NCBI GenBank assembly: GCA_028683955.1
Contig: JAQUGR010000005.1
Location: forward strand, 50,871 to 114,870
DNA: 64,000 bases
Source of the DNA: Bacillota bacterium
GTDB taxonomy: Bacteria; Bacillota; TC1
Reading direction: 5' to 3'
Shown: one piece after another, positions 43,052 through 52,107 of the stretch
Layout: each line of letters starts with the position of its first letter
Position numbering within the stretch: position 1 is the stretch's first letter
The notes under the pieces: model-generated
The model's input: only the letters and a program-made list of their open reading frames with translations
What the model was told of the DNA's origin: nothing
Databases searched by the model: none
Made by a program: the position numbers and the translations under genes

Positions 43052-43558
43052 TTATGCTAAGCCTTCAACTCTTGAAATAACATATTCTTTAACTTCATCT
43101 TTTTCCATTTCCAAAGGAATTGCCAATTCTCCATAAAATCTTTCCTCGGCCATTTTAAAGTATCTTTCATCACAATTTGATACCCTTTTTCCTTCTGCCA
43201 AACGTTCTTCTGTATGAGTATAAATAGTTTTGATAATCTTCACCATTTCTCTACAATCACATTTTTGGAAAGCTTCCTTATAAGCGAATTCTCTTTTCTT
43301 TTCGTCCATAACACCAAGTGAGTCTATATTAACAATATCATTTATCAATTCCATAGCTTCTTCTTTATCTATAACATTACGCATAATAACCTTTTGGTTA
43401 TCTACAGGAGTAAATATTTTACCACCTTTAGTTTTGTGCGGTTTTAAAGTATAATAAACCCTATCTTTTGGTAAGCCAGGTACATCTAATGTGCCAATAT
43501 CCTCAATCTTGCAGACACCATTATTACCATAAACCACAAATTCTCCAATTTCAAACAT
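43052..43558 (-). CDS. CarD-like (CdnL/TRCF-RID domain) transcription regulator
   Basis: A 168-residue protein. The N-terminal RNA-polymerase-interacting Tudor-like domain is FEIGEFVVYGNNGVCKIEDI through YYTLKPHK and IFTPVDNQ (residues 1-65). The C-terminal helical DNA-binding domain follows (about 70-168), with a Cys cluster (KCDCREM) and ERFYGELAIPLEMEKDE. CarD/CdnL proteins stabilise the open promoter complex and tune growth. The ATG at 43558 follows AAAGGAG. Confidence 0.92.
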   Translation of the reverse strand: MFEIGEFVVYGNNGVCKIEDIGTLDVPGLPKDRVYYTLKPHKTKGGKIFTPVDNQKVIMRNVIDKEEAMELINDIVNIDSLGVMDEKKREFAYKEAFQKCDCREMVKIIKTIYTHTEERLAEGKRVSNCDERYFKMAEERFYGELAIPLEMEKDEVKEYVISRVEGLA

Positions 43559-43671
43559 AAATAAACTCCTTTCTTTCCGGGAATACTGATATTCCATCTA
43601 GAAAAAACCCACTTTCCTGCTTCAAAAATATAACAAATAACTATATTTATATGAAAAAAACAAGAAAAAAT

Positions 43672-43735
43672 TTTGGTCTTAACAAAAATTAGCTTAACTA
43701 AATTATTTAATAAGCTAACATCTATTAAGACCAAA
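43672..43735 (-). promoter_or_regulatory. Long two-step hairpin upstream of the CarD-like gene
   Basis: TTTGGTCTTAA (43672-43682) pairs with TTAAGACCAAA (43725-43735), and inside it TTAGCTTA (43689-43696) with TAAGCTAA (43711-43718). The minus-strand continuation is T-rich. It is either a second terminator for the DUF2161 gene or a leader structure of the CarD-like gene. Confidence 0.5.
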
Positions 43736-43738
43736 TTA

Positions 43739-43764
43739 AAAAGCTGTAATCAATAGCAGCTTTT
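43739..43764 (-). terminator. Terminator of the DUF2161 gene
   Basis: AAAAGCTG (43739-43746) pairs with CAGCTTTT (43757-43764), about 75 bp after the DUF2161 stop codon. Confidence 0.65.
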
Positions 43765-43837
43765 CAGCCACAATCTTAATAACTACGTTCATTATATCAC
43801 AAAATCATCACAATTAACAGGCAGTCATCTATATTTG

Positions 43838-44527
43838 CTATAAATTCAATCCTTTTTGAAATAACATAATATACTCCTTATAAACCTCATAATCCTCACA
43901 TCTAGTCTCATCTAAAACATAAACCCCTCTAGCAATGTTTTTAAACCAACCATAATAATTATCCCTAAAAATACTAGACTTAAGACCAAGTTTTTTTAAA
44001 TCCTTAGGTGCACCCGACCCCGCTTTTTTTAAAAAAGCAACAGCCTTAAGAGCCTCCTCCCTATATGAAGTCATCAATTTAACTTTAGAAGAGCCACCCT
44101 CATTAAGACTAAGACTACGTCCTCGTATCTCCTTCAATAATGCCATACGTTTACCAAACAAGGCTTTCCTTGATTTATCTAGGCTATAAAAAGAAGGTTC
44201 TAAAACTTCATAAGCTTCATCCTTATCCACATCAACATAAAGAAGACCCAGTTCCAAACGTCGAAGCAACTGCAACATATTATTAAAACTCCTATTTTTA
44301 TTAACTCTTTTAGGCTTTGGCACAGCAATATAGACAAGATCACAAACCTTCTGCCTTAATGCCCCTTGAACAAGTAAATCAACAGTCAGATTTTTTTTCA
44401 ACTCTATACCAATCAATAGCTCATCTCTTAAAGCACAAACGTCTATATCTTTAACTTCTGCTCTTACCGTAAAACCCTGCTCTTCAAAATACTTTTTAAC
44501 ACCACAATAAAGGTTAGTTTCCCTCAC
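43838..44527 (-). CDS. DUF2161 family PD-(D/E)XK-like protein
   Basis: About 229 residues. The N-terminal part has a nuclease-like core (KDIDVCALRDELLIGIELKK, residues about 30-50: D...E-x-K) typical of DUF2161 proteins. It continues VYIAVPKPKR and LGLLYVDVDK. The C-terminal ~80 residues resemble a winged-helix region (LKKAGSGAPKDLKKLGL, then NYYGWFKNIARGVYVL). The activity is untested; nuclease-like. GTG starts at 44536 and 44527 are both possible; the second is better spaced from AAAGGG. Confidence 0.8.
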   Translation of the reverse strand: MRETNLYCGVKKYFEEQGFTVRAEVKDIDVCALRDELLIGIELKKNLTVDLLVQGALRQKVCDLVYIAVPKPKRVNKNRSFNNMLQLLRRLELGLLYVDVDKDEAYEVLEPSFYSLDKSRKALFGKRMALLKEIRGRSLSLNEGGSSKVKLMTSYREEALKAVAFLKKAGSGAPKDLKKLGLKSSIFRDNYYGWFKNIARGVYVLDETRCEDYEVYKEYIMLFQKGLNL

Positions 44528-44566
44528 TAAAAACACACCCTTTCAAAAAATACATCTATATGTAGA

Positions 44567-44596
44567 AAAGAGTTTCAGATAAATCCGAAACCCTTT
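44567..44596 (-). terminator. Hairpin terminator of ppiB
   Basis: AAAGAGTTTCAGAT (44567-44580) pairs with ATCCGAAACCCTTT (44583-44596) with two mismatches. It lies 25-54 bp after the ppiB stop; the U-run is weak. Confidence 0.6.
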
Positions 44597-44620
44597 AAAC
44601 TCTAATTTAAGAATATACTA

Positions 44621-45145
44621 CTAACAAATTTCGCACTTTGTCACTTCTGGATATTCTACCCCAAAAGTTTCCACACTGACTTTTTTCATAATTTGAGGTT
44701 CTAATGGTTTATCATTTCTATCAGTCAATACAGAAACTATTTTGTCAGCTTCCTCCATGCCTTCAAGCACTTTACCAAAAGCTGCATATTGTCTATCTAA
44801 AAATGAAGAATCTTCAACCATAATAAAAAATTGAGAACCGGCAGAATCAGGCATACTAGTTCTAGCCATAGATATAACACCACGCTTATGTTGTAATGAA
44901 TTTTCAAATCCATTCTCAGTAAACTCACCATTAATTACATAACCTGGTCCACCAGTACCATTGCCCTTAGGACAACCACCTTGAATCATAAAACCAGGAA
45001 TCACCCTATGGAAAGTTAAACCATCATAATACCCACACTTAATAAGTGAGATAAAATTATTAACTGTATTTGGTGCTATTTCTGGATATAATTCTAATTT
45101 TATAACACCACTATTTTCTAATTCAATTGTAACTATTGGATTCAT
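44621..45145 (-). CDS. ppiB: Peptidyl-prolyl cis-trans isomerase (cyclophilin)
   Basis: A 174-residue cyclophilin without signal peptide, so cytoplasmic. Active-site residues are in FHRVIPGFMIQGGCP (Arg, Phe, Gln) and GSQFFIMVEDSSFLD. It catalyses proline isomerisation during folding. It ends in KCEIC, an unusual C-terminal Cys pair. The start ATG follows a GGAGG-like site about nine bases upstream. Confidence 0.95.
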   Translation of the reverse strand: MNPIVTIELENSGVIKLELYPEIAPNTVNNFISLIKCGYYDGLTFHRVIPGFMIQGGCPKGNGTGGPGYVINGEFTENGFENSLQHKRGVISMARTSMPDSAGSQFFIMVEDSSFLDRQYAAFGKVLEGMEEADKIVSVLTDRNDKPLEPQIMKKVSVETFGVEYPEVTKCEIC

Positions 45146-45199
45146 TTTGTTCTTTCCTCCTAATTATTATTTCTTTTATTTATAATACCCTAAAATCTT

Positions 45200-46519
45200 C
45201 TAATGGTCTATATTGTCCAAAAGCTCAACCAATAATCCACCTAAAGTACTATCAACTTCTTCCAAATCATATCTAACCCTAACCACAGGAATATTGATTT
45301 TCATAATCCTGTTTAAATCTATGGGCGAACCTACAACAATCAAATCAGCTCCAGAATTATTTATAGTCAACTCCAGCTCTTTAATTTGTTCTTCACTATA
45401 ACCCATAGCCGGTACAAGATTCCTTAACTGCTTCCACTTGTCTAAAGTCTCTCCAATACTACCAACAGCAAAAGGATGAGGATCAATAAGTTCACTAGCT
45501 CCAAACTCCTTGGCAGCTACTACACCTGCCCCAAAAGACATTCGACCATGAGTCAGGGTTGGGCCATCTTCAATAACCAAAACTCTTTTACCTTTAATCA
45601 AATCAGGCTCGTCAACAGTAATTTTAGAATTTGCTAAGATAATTCTAGCTTTAGGGTTCATACTGATTATTGTTTCTTTTAATTTCTCAACATTTTCAGC
45701 TAAGGCAGAATTTACTTTATTAATTATAACAATATCTGCACTTAATAAATTAGACTCTCCAGGATAATAGGTTTTCTCATCACCAATTCTTAAAGGATCC
45801 ACAACAACAATCTTTATATCAGGAACATAAAAGGAAAAATCATTATTTCCACCATCCCAGATTATAAAATCAGCCTCTTTCTCGGCTTTTTTAAGAATAG
45901 CACCATAATCTACACCTGCATAAACTACCAATCCAGCCTCTAAATGAGGTTCATACTCTTCTCTTTCTTCTATAGTACAATTGTATTTATCCAAATCTTT
46001 TATAGTAGAAAATCTTTGAACCTTTTGCTCTGCTAGAACACCATAAGGCATAGGATGTCTAATAATAACAGTCTTTATATTAGCATCAAGAAGCATTTTA
46101 CCTATATATCTTGAAACCTGACTTTTACCACTACCCGTCCTAGTTGCAGTAATAGAAATAACGGCTCTATTTGATTTTAACATTGTACTCTTTGGTCCCA
46201 TCAGTCTAAAATCAGCACCCCAGGCTATAATTTTAGAAGCTAGTTCCATTACATACACCTGGGAAACATCACTATAAGCAAAAATCACTTCATCTACATC
46301 ATACTTTCTTATAAGCTCTTCTAATTGTGATTCAGGATATATTTGTATCCCACCAGAATAATACCTTCCAGCAAGTTCCTTTGGATACATTCTATTATCT
46401 ATTCCAGAAATTTGTGTAGCTGTAAAAGCAACCACCCTAATATCAGCCCTATCTCTAAAATAAGTATTAAAGTTATGGAAATCTCTACCGGCTGCACCCA
46501 TAATAATAATATTCTTCAT
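45200..46519 (-). CDS. Cyclic 2,3-diphosphoglycerate synthetase-like GTPase/ATPase
   Basis: A 439-residue P-loop protein. It has an N-terminal Rossmann-like part (IIIMGAAGRDFHNFNTYF), a Walker A in ITATRTGSGKSQVSRYIGK (about 128-145), IIWDGGNNDF and IVIINKVNSA. This matches the family annotated as cyclic 2,3-diphosphoglycerate synthetase from methanogens. In bacteria the family is widespread, its substrate is not established, and cDPG is not a known bacterial osmolyte. It sits 4 bp after folA. Confidence 0.85.
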   Translation of the reverse strand: MKNIIIMGAAGRDFHNFNTYFRDRADIRVVAFTATQISGIDNRMYPKELAGRYYSGGIQIYPESQLEELIRKYDVDEVIFAYSDVSQVYVMELASKIIAWGADFRLMGPKSTMLKSNRAVISITATRTGSGKSQVSRYIGKMLLDANIKTVIIRHPMPYGVLAEQKVQRFSTIKDLDKYNCTIEEREEYEPHLEAGLVVYAGVDYGAILKKAEKEADFIIWDGGNNDFSFYVPDIKIVVVDPLRIGDEKTYYPGESNLLSADIVIINKVNSALAENVEKLKETIISMNPKARIILANSKITVDEPDLIKGKRVLVIEDGPTLTHGRMSFGAGVVAAKEFGASELIDPHPFAVGSIGETLDKWKQLRNLVPAMGYSEEQIKELELTINNSGADLIVVGSPIDLNRIMKINIPVVRVRYDLEEVDSTLGGLLVELLDNIDH

Positions 46520-46523
46520 TTTA

Positions 46524-47018
46524 TTACCCCTTATTCCTATCTAAAACATAATAAGTATGTGGTATATTAGTTTTATCATCAAGAATTGCCTCCCACTTTT
46601 TGGTCTCAATCCATTTATCCATGTCAAGATCAAAAAAGTAGATGTCAGCTTTAAATGTTTTATGTACTATAGTTAAATAAATCCTATCTGTATATGGAAG
46701 AAACAAGTGGAAAATTTCAGCTCCCCCAATTATAATGTTTTCCTCCTCCAGGTTCACTTTGTCAAATACCTCCTCAAGAGAATTAACAATCTCAACATTT
46801 GGGTGGTCATACTTATAGGTCTTATCCTTAGTTAAAACAATATGTCTTCTATTCGGCAATACTTTCGGTAAGCTCTCAAAGGTCTTTCTACCCATTATTA
46901 TCGTATGCCATTCTGTAACACTTCTAAAATAACCAATCTCCTTAGGTAAATGCCAAGGAAGGTGATTATTAACACCCATTTCATTATTTTCTCCAACAGC
47001 TATTATAAAACTAAACAT
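46524..47018 (-). CDS. folA: Dihydrofolate reductase
   Basis: A 164-residue DHFR: FSFIIAVGENNEMGVNNHLP (substrate-binding loop; Asn rather than Asp/Gly in places), WHLPKEIGYFR, IIMGRKTFESLP, RRHIVLTKD and IIIGGAEIFHLFLP. It reduces dihydrofolate with NADPH. It fits beside glyA-type one-carbon metabolism. No thymidylate synthase gene is adjacent. Confidence 0.95.
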   Translation of the reverse strand: MFSFIIAVGENNEMGVNNHLPWHLPKEIGYFRSVTEWHTIIMGRKTFESLPKVLPNRRHIVLTKDKTYKYDHPNVEIVNSLEEVFDKVNLEEENIIIGGAEIFHLFLPYTDRIYLTIVHKTFKADIYFFDLDMDKWIETKKWEAILDDKTNIPHTYYVLDRNKG

Positions 47019-47065
47019 CTTACACTCACATTCTTTTTAATTTAATTATAACATATAGGAATTAA

Positions 47066-48127
47066 TTACCATCTACCCATTAAGGCCTGAACAATAAGAG
47101 AAACACTAGCAACAGCAAACCAACAGGCAAGACCTAAAAGAATCGGTTTAATACCATTAGCCAATAATTTTTTCAAGTGTGTATTTAATCCAATAGCCGC
47201 CATAGCCATAACAATCAAAAACTTACCAGCTGTGACTAGCATTGCGGAAATACTTGGATTTCCAAAAAATGTATTTAATATAGCAGCGGCTAAAAACCCT
47301 ATCACAAACCAAGGGAATACTTTAGAAAACTTAAAATTATTAGCAGTTTCAAGATTCTTTTCATTTTTCATTTTTCTAGTTGTATATATAGCAAGTACTA
47401 AAGTAATAGGTACTATCATCAAGGTTCTTGTCAATTTAACAATAGTAGCAAGAGCCAAAGCAGTATTATTACCAGCCGCATTACTCCAGGCAGTTCCTGC
47501 GGCAACTACTGAAGAGGTATCATTAATAGCAGTACCAGCCCACATGCCAAAACCCATATCTCCCATATTCAAAAAATGACCAAAGGCAGGAAAGAAAAAT
47601 ACCGCTACAATATTAAATAGAAAAATAGTAGAAATAGCATGGGCTACTTCTTCATCTTTCGCATTAATTACTGGTGCAGTTGCTGCAATGGCAGAGCCAC
47701 CACAAATTGAAGTCCCAACACCTATAAGAACTGTCATATTACCATCTAATTTCATTAACTTACCCACTACATAAGCTGTGATAAAGGCAGCTGACAAAGT
47801 AAAGAGCATCACAAACAATGATTGCCCTCCTACCTTTATTATATTAAACAAGTTCATTTCAAAACCTAATAGGATAACAGCATATTGAAGAATTTTCTTC
47901 GATGTATACTTAATTCCATCATCAAATTTAAATGAAGCTACAATCATATTTTTTATTTTTATTTCTTTTATTAATAAATCAGGTACAAACAATATTACTA
48001 ACATTCCAAGTAATATAGCAAAAACAGGACTCCCAATAATCGGAAAAAGTTTACCCAATAACCAGGCTGGTATAGCTATACTCATACTAAGTAATATACC
48101 AGGGATTATTTTTTTAAATTTAACCAT
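47066..48127 (-). CDS. YeiH family putative sulfate exporter / UPF0324 membrane protein
   Basis: A 353-residue polytopic protein with about ten membrane helices. The family signature is GVGTSICGGSAIAATAPVI, together with GMWAGTAINDTSSVVAAG and MAAIGLNTHLKKL. Members are annotated as sulfate exporters, with little direct evidence. RBS GGAGG. It is followed upstream by a ClC channel on the same strand, suggesting an anion-related pairing. Confidence 0.9.
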   Translation of the reverse strand: MVKFKKIIPGILLSMSIAIPAWLLGKLFPIIGSPVFAILLGMLVILFVPDLLIKEIKIKNMIVASFKFDDGIKYTSKKILQYAVILLGFEMNLFNIIKVGGQSLFVMLFTLSAAFITAYVVGKLMKLDGNMTVLIGVGTSICGGSAIAATAPVINAKDEEVAHAISTIFLFNIVAVFFFPAFGHFLNMGDMGFGMWAGTAINDTSSVVAAGTAWSNAAGNNTALALATIVKLTRTLMIVPITLVLAIYTTRKMKNEKNLETANNFKFSKVFPWFVIGFLAAAILNTFFGNPSISAMLVTAGKFLIVMAMAAIGLNTHLKKLLANGIKPILLGLACWFAVASVSLIVQALMGRW

Positions 48128-48168
48128 TCTTTAACCTCCAATATTTATTTACATTTAATAGTTACCAA

Positions 48169-49752
48169 TTAATCAAATCTACTTTCTTCGGCAATCTTAG
48201 TTAATTTACTAATAACATCCGGAGCATGAAATTCATCTGTTAGAACTATTAATAAATCACCACTTAAAATTTGAGTTTCTCTATTAGGTATTATCTCTTT
48301 TTCACATCTTTTTATAGTTATCAACAAACTGTGAGCAGGCCATTCTACTTCTTTCACTAATTTGCCATCAACTTTAGATGCTATCACAACTGCTTTTTCT
48401 ATTAAAATCTTTGTTCTGGCATCACCTTCAAAACTTTTAGTATCTGTTTTATTAATAATTCTATCTAAAAGTGTTTCATAAATAGGAGCAGACTTTAGTA
48501 AATCTGATGCTATTAAGGCTGTTATTGAGACTAGTGCCAAAGCTAACAGATGGCTTATACCTCCAGTCATTTCCAGAATCAGAATAATACCTGTCAAAGG
48601 GGCTTTAATTATTGCTGCAAAAGTACCGGCCATAGCCAGTATTATAAAACTTGAAATAAGGGTACTATCCATATTAAAAGCAATATGAAGGAAATTACCA
48701 TAAAGACTACCTACAAGTGCACCTAATACAAGTAGTGGCAAGAATATACCTCCTGGTGCTCCTGATCCATAACTGATCATAGTAAAGAAAAATTTAACTA
48801 ATAAAATTATCAATAATAATTTTATTCCAATACTGCCATGAGTCAAGGTTTCAATCAGATTATGTCCACCACCTAATACTACCGGTAATACTATTCCTAG
48901 TACTCCAGCAAATAGTAGAGGAATTATTGGCCTAGCCCAAACGGGAATCCATTTTAACTTGCCATAAAACTTCATGCTTTTTATCAAGACTTTATTAAAA
49001 ATTGTACCGAAGGCACCAATAATAATTCCTAGAATAATTATAGAAACAAAATAACTTTGAGGTAAAACAAGAACATTTCTCAAATTAAAGGCTGGTTGCA
49101 TACCAAAAAAATGTTTAGATATAAAATCTGCAACAATTGCCGCTGCCATGGCAGAGGTTAAAACTTTAGCTGAAAAGTGCTTATGAAGTTCTTCTAGAGC
49201 AAACATCAATCCTGCCAATGGTGCATTAAAAGCTGCAGCAAGTCCAGCACTAGAACCACAAGTTATAAGGAATTTTTCCTCTATTTTAGTTCTTTTAAAT
49301 ATTTTACCAAATCCTTGTCCTATAGCTGCTCCAATTTGAACAGATGGACCTTCTCGTCCAAGTGAAAGCCCAGCTCCAATAGCTAATATACCACCTGCAA
49401 ACTTTGCAAGCAGCACTTTCCACCAGGAAACTTCAAACTTCCTCATTAATTGTCCTTCAATTTGAGGTATACCACTACCTGAACTCATTGGTTCAAATTT
49501 TAATATCAACCCAATGATTAAACCTACTATAACCAGTCCTATCATCAAAAGAGGAAATAAATTCATATTTTCTCTTACTATTGAATAAATCCCCAAGGTA
49601 TAGACCCCAGCTTTTTCTAGGAGAAATCGGAAAAACACTACAACAAAACCTACAATTGCACCAACTAATATACCTTCTCCCACTAATTTAGTTTTGAAAC
49701 TATACCAATGTTCTAATGTCATAAATGTACTATGTTGTTTCTTGGTTTTCAT
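48169..49752 (-). CDS. ClC-family chloride channel/antiporter with C-terminal TrkA-C domain
   Basis: A 527-residue protein with 16-18 membrane segments and the ClC selectivity motifs GSGIPQIEG, GREGPSVQIGA (the gating Glu) and GxFxP-type GAPGGIFLPLL. Residues about 445-527 form a soluble TrkA-C domain (SLLITIKRCEKEIIPNRETQ, LSGDLLIVL), which binds ligands in other channels. It exchanges Cl- (or F-) with H+. The absence of the F- ClC signature argues for chloride. It is 41 bp upstream of yeiH-like. Confidence 0.93.
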   Translation of the reverse strand: MKTKKQHSTFMTLEHWYSFKTKLVGEGILVGAIVGFVVVFFRFLLEKAGVYTLGIYSIVRENMNLFPLLMIGLVIVGLIIGLILKFEPMSSGSGIPQIEGQLMRKFEVSWWKVLLAKFAGGILAIGAGLSLGREGPSVQIGAAIGQGFGKIFKRTKIEEKFLITCGSSAGLAAAFNAPLAGLMFALEELHKHFSAKVLTSAMAAAIVADFISKHFFGMQPAFNLRNVLVLPQSYFVSIIILGIIIGAFGTIFNKVLIKSMKFYGKLKWIPVWARPIIPLLFAGVLGIVLPVVLGGGHNLIETLTHGSIGIKLLLIILLVKFFFTMISYGSGAPGGIFLPLLVLGALVGSLYGNFLHIAFNMDSTLISSFIILAMAGTFAAIIKAPLTGIILILEMTGGISHLLALALVSITALIASDLLKSAPIYETLLDRIINKTDTKSFEGDARTKILIEKAVVIASKVDGKLVKEVEWPAHSLLITIKRCEKEIIPNRETQILSGDLLIVLTDEFHAPDVISKLTKIAEESRFD

Positions 49753-49857
49753 TTTTTCACCTTCTTCTTAATTTACTATAAATTATATATAATTCCTTAA
49801 ATTAACAATCTAATATTGCCAACACTACTATTTTACTATATTTTCCTCTAAAATAAA

Positions 49858-49894
49858 AATATGCTACACATTTTTTACAAATATGTAGCATATT
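49858..49894 (-). terminator. Terminator of the CHASE-GGDEF gene
   Basis: AATATGCTACA (49858-49868) pairs with TGTAGCATATT (49884-49894), after the GGDEF gene stop; T-rich on the minus strand. Confidence 0.75.
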
Positions 49895-49930
49895 ATTAAT
49901 ATATTAATTTATTCATCAATCTCAAAATAA

Positions 49931-51319
49931 TTAATAACACTTTAAAGAACCATCTAAGTTATAGGTGCAAACTTTATTTCTACCATTTTCTTTGGCTAAA
50001 TATAGAGCTTTATCAACACGATCAAATAAATTATCAGGATTCTCGCCTTTCATATACTCCGTAACACCAAAACTTGCTGTTATTTCTTTTACTATTGGAT
50101 GATGATATTCTGAAATACTCATTCTGATTTTTTCAGCTACTACTAATGCTCCTTTTAAACTAGTAAATGGCATTATAATAGCAAACTCATCACCACCCCA
50201 TCTAGCAAAAACATCACTATTTCTTAAACTCTCCTTCACTAGGACAGTTATGCCTTTAAGGACTGTATCTCCTAATGTATGCCCATGAGTATCATTAATA
50301 TATTTGAAAAAGTCTAAATCGAAATATATTATAGAAAGTGAACTTTCATTTTTATCAGCTAAGTGTATTTCTTCCACTAATATAGCATCAAGATAACTAC
50401 GATTATATATCTGGGTTAATTTATCCCTAACTGAAGTCTTCTTTAATATTATGTTCTTTCTTCTTATCTCCTCGTGTGATTTGAAAATATTGTAGGAGCG
50501 ATATGTTATAAAAGACCCAATTATTAGGCCCGTTATTGTTATTAACAATATTACTGATAGATTACTATTTAGTGAATTATCTTCTGGCAAAACACAAAAT
50601 GTCCAGTCGTTGTAAATAAAGTTACTATGAAATATCAAAGGAGTCTGATTCTTTATATTCTCATCTCCATAAACTAATGAGCCACCATTATTTTTATTAA
50701 AAATTGCTACTTTAATGTTGTTTTCTTTTGCATATGAATCAAATAATTCTACTAACTTTTCTGAATCTAGAACTATACTTGCCACACCCCAATATTTACC
50801 CTCTTTTACAATAGGACTTCTTATTATATATCCTTTGCCACCTTGGACTAAATCAACTGGTCCATCAAAGTTACTTTGCAAAGTTTCCCTTACCTTATTT
50901 ATAGAACTTATCTGATTCGGGATTGTTGTGAGATCTACACCTATTGCTTTCTTATTATTATCAAAGGGGTAATTCCATAGTATTGTAGTATCCTTAACTA
51001 TTCCTACATTACTAATATAATACATTCTTCCAACAAGTAAATTATTCAAATATCTATAGATATCATCATCTGAATATGAATCAAAGGTCTCAATATATGC
51101 GGTAAAACCATTAAGTAGAGTAGAATTATTCATGATAAAACTTTGGACGCGATTTTCAAAGGCAACGTATCTGTGAGTAACATCTAATACATCTTTTTGT
51201 TTTTTTGTTCCAGCAGTATAAAGTAATATCATAGATAAGATTATTAACATAATCATACTTATCATAACTGAATTAATCATTGAATTGTTAAATCTTTTAA
51301 AAATTCTTGGTTTTCTCAT
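49931..51319 (-). CDS. CHASE-GGDEF membrane diguanylate cyclase
   Basis: A 462-residue protein: TM1 (VMISMIMLIILSMILLYTA), an extracellular CHASE domain (about 45-245; AFENRVQSFIMNNSTLLNGF, DLVQGGKGYIIRSPIVK), TM2 (LSVILLITITGLIIGSFITY) and a GGDEF domain (about 295-462). The active site FARWGGDEFAIIMP is intact and RNSD precedes it by five residues, a complete RxxD inhibitory site. It should synthesise c-di-GMP in response to an extracellular ligand. Its counterpart HD-GYP enzyme lies at 28.8-31 kb. Confidence 0.92.
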   Translation of the reverse strand: MRKPRIFKRFNNSMINSVMISMIMLIILSMILLYTAGTKKQKDVLDVTHRYVAFENRVQSFIMNNSTLLNGFTAYIETFDSYSDDDIYRYLNNLLVGRMYYISNVGIVKDTTILWNYPFDNNKKAIGVDLTTIPNQISSINKVRETLQSNFDGPVDLVQGGKGYIIRSPIVKEGKYWGVASIVLDSEKLVELFDSYAKENNIKVAIFNKNNGGSLVYGDENIKNQTPLIFHSNFIYNDWTFCVLPEDNSLNSNLSVILLITITGLIIGSFITYRSYNIFKSHEEIRRKNIILKKTSVRDKLTQIYNRSYLDAILVEEIHLADKNESSLSIIYFDLDFFKYINDTHGHTLGDTVLKGITVLVKESLRNSDVFARWGGDEFAIIMPFTSLKGALVVAEKIRMSISEYHHPIVKEITASFGVTEYMKGENPDNLFDRVDKALYLAKENGRNKVCTYNLDGSLKCY

Positions 51320-51504
51320 ATTTCCCTGTCCATTCTATTTCCTACTTATTTATAAGTATATAGGGGTATTATACAACTATATATTACGATTATCAATTAT
51401 TTTATTTTTTTATCTTAAAATGGTTACTTTTTATGTCATTTTACTACAAAAATGTAATATTTCAGTAATATTTCAGTAATATATTATTAATAAATGATAC
51501 AATT

Positions 51505-51517
51505 GTGATGTAGTCAC
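51505..51517 (+). promoter_or_regulatory. GTGA-N5-TCAC palindrome at about -40 of the osmC promoter
   Basis: GTGATGTAGTCAC lies 21 bp before TATAAT (51539-51544), so its centre is near -40 relative to the expected start at about 51551; no good -35 box exists. That is the position of a class II activator site. A second copy (GTGATATAGTCAC, same flanks 'CGGA') is at 54621. Confidence 0.6.
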
Positions 51518-51581
51518 GGAATATTCTAATAATTGTTATATAATTATAAATGTGGCCAATAATTTTGCGGAGGTATTAAAA

Positions 51582-51974
51582 ATGGACGAGTTTAGTTTGA
51601 ATTTTCCCGGTGGTAAAAAAGTAGAAGTAATTTATGGTAATCATGTAGTAATGACAGATCAACCATTAGAAAATGGTGGAGATGATCATGCAATGGCTCC
51701 TTTTGATTTGTTTATGGCTTCTTTAATTTCATGTAGTGGTATATTTGCTTTAAGTTTTCTAAGAAAAAGAGATCTTAATACAGAAGGTCTTAATATAAGA
51801 ATGTATCCAATGTGGAATGAAGAAGAACATAGAGTAACAGAAATTAAAATGGAAGTGGATACTCCAGCTGATTTTCCAGAAAAATATAAAGGTGCTTTAA
51901 TTAAAGTTATTGAACAATGTTCTGTTAAAAGACATTTAGGTAATCCACCTGAATTCAGCATAAATATAAATTAA
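51582..51974 (+). CDS. OsmC/Ohr family protein
   Basis: A 130-residue protein of the OsmC fold: MAPFDLFMASLISCSGIFAL (first active-site Cys in SCSG) and VIEQCSVKRHLGNPP (second Cys, C-S-V-K-R-H). The pair of Cys reduces organic peroxides in the family. The ATG at 51582 follows CGGAGG; the preceding 30 in-frame bases overlap the promoter. It is one of few plus-strand genes here. Confidence 0.9.
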   Translation: MDEFSLNFPGGKKVEVIYGNHVVMTDQPLENGGDDHAMAPFDLFMASLISCSGIFALSFLRKRDLNTEGLNIRMYPMWNEEEHRVTEIKMEVDTPADFPEKYKGALIKVIEQCSVKRHLGNPPEFSININ

Positions 51975-52001
51975 TAATAGACTTAATGGAGAGCAATAAA
52001 C

Positions 52002-52100
52002 TCTCAGGGACTGAATCCGGTATTGAACTGGACTCAGTCCTTTTAATTTGCATTTAATTCGCCTGTTGTATTGATACTTTAAGAATGCTTTCTGAATATA
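52002..52100 (-). pseudogene. C-terminal remnant of an IS3-family transposase
   Basis: On the minus strand this stretch reads ..YQYNRRIKCKLKGLSPVQYR.., the conserved end of IS3-family OrfB (integrase) proteins, which corresponds to the end of the transposase at 63908-64000. Only about 30 codons are recognisable; no terminal repeat or upstream part remains. It is a fossil of an earlier insertion. Confidence 0.75.
52008..52040 (+). terminator. Terminator of osmC formed by the transposase remnant
   Basis: GGACTGAATCC (52008-52018) pairs with GGACTCAGTCC (52030-52040), one mismatch, followed by TTTT. It lies inside the transposase remnant and follows the plus-strand osmC. Confidence 0.7.
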
Positions 52101-52107
52101 AATAAAA

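Noticed and set aside
43486..43734. An 82-residue open frame upstream of the CarD-like gene
   Set aside because: It overlaps the CarD-like gene in another frame, covers the two hairpins, and has no ribosome binding site or recognisable domain.
51505..51517. CRP- or FNR-type site
   Set aside because: The half-sites are separated by five bases and not by the six (CRP) or four (FNR) required, so neither name is justified; listed as an unidentified operator.
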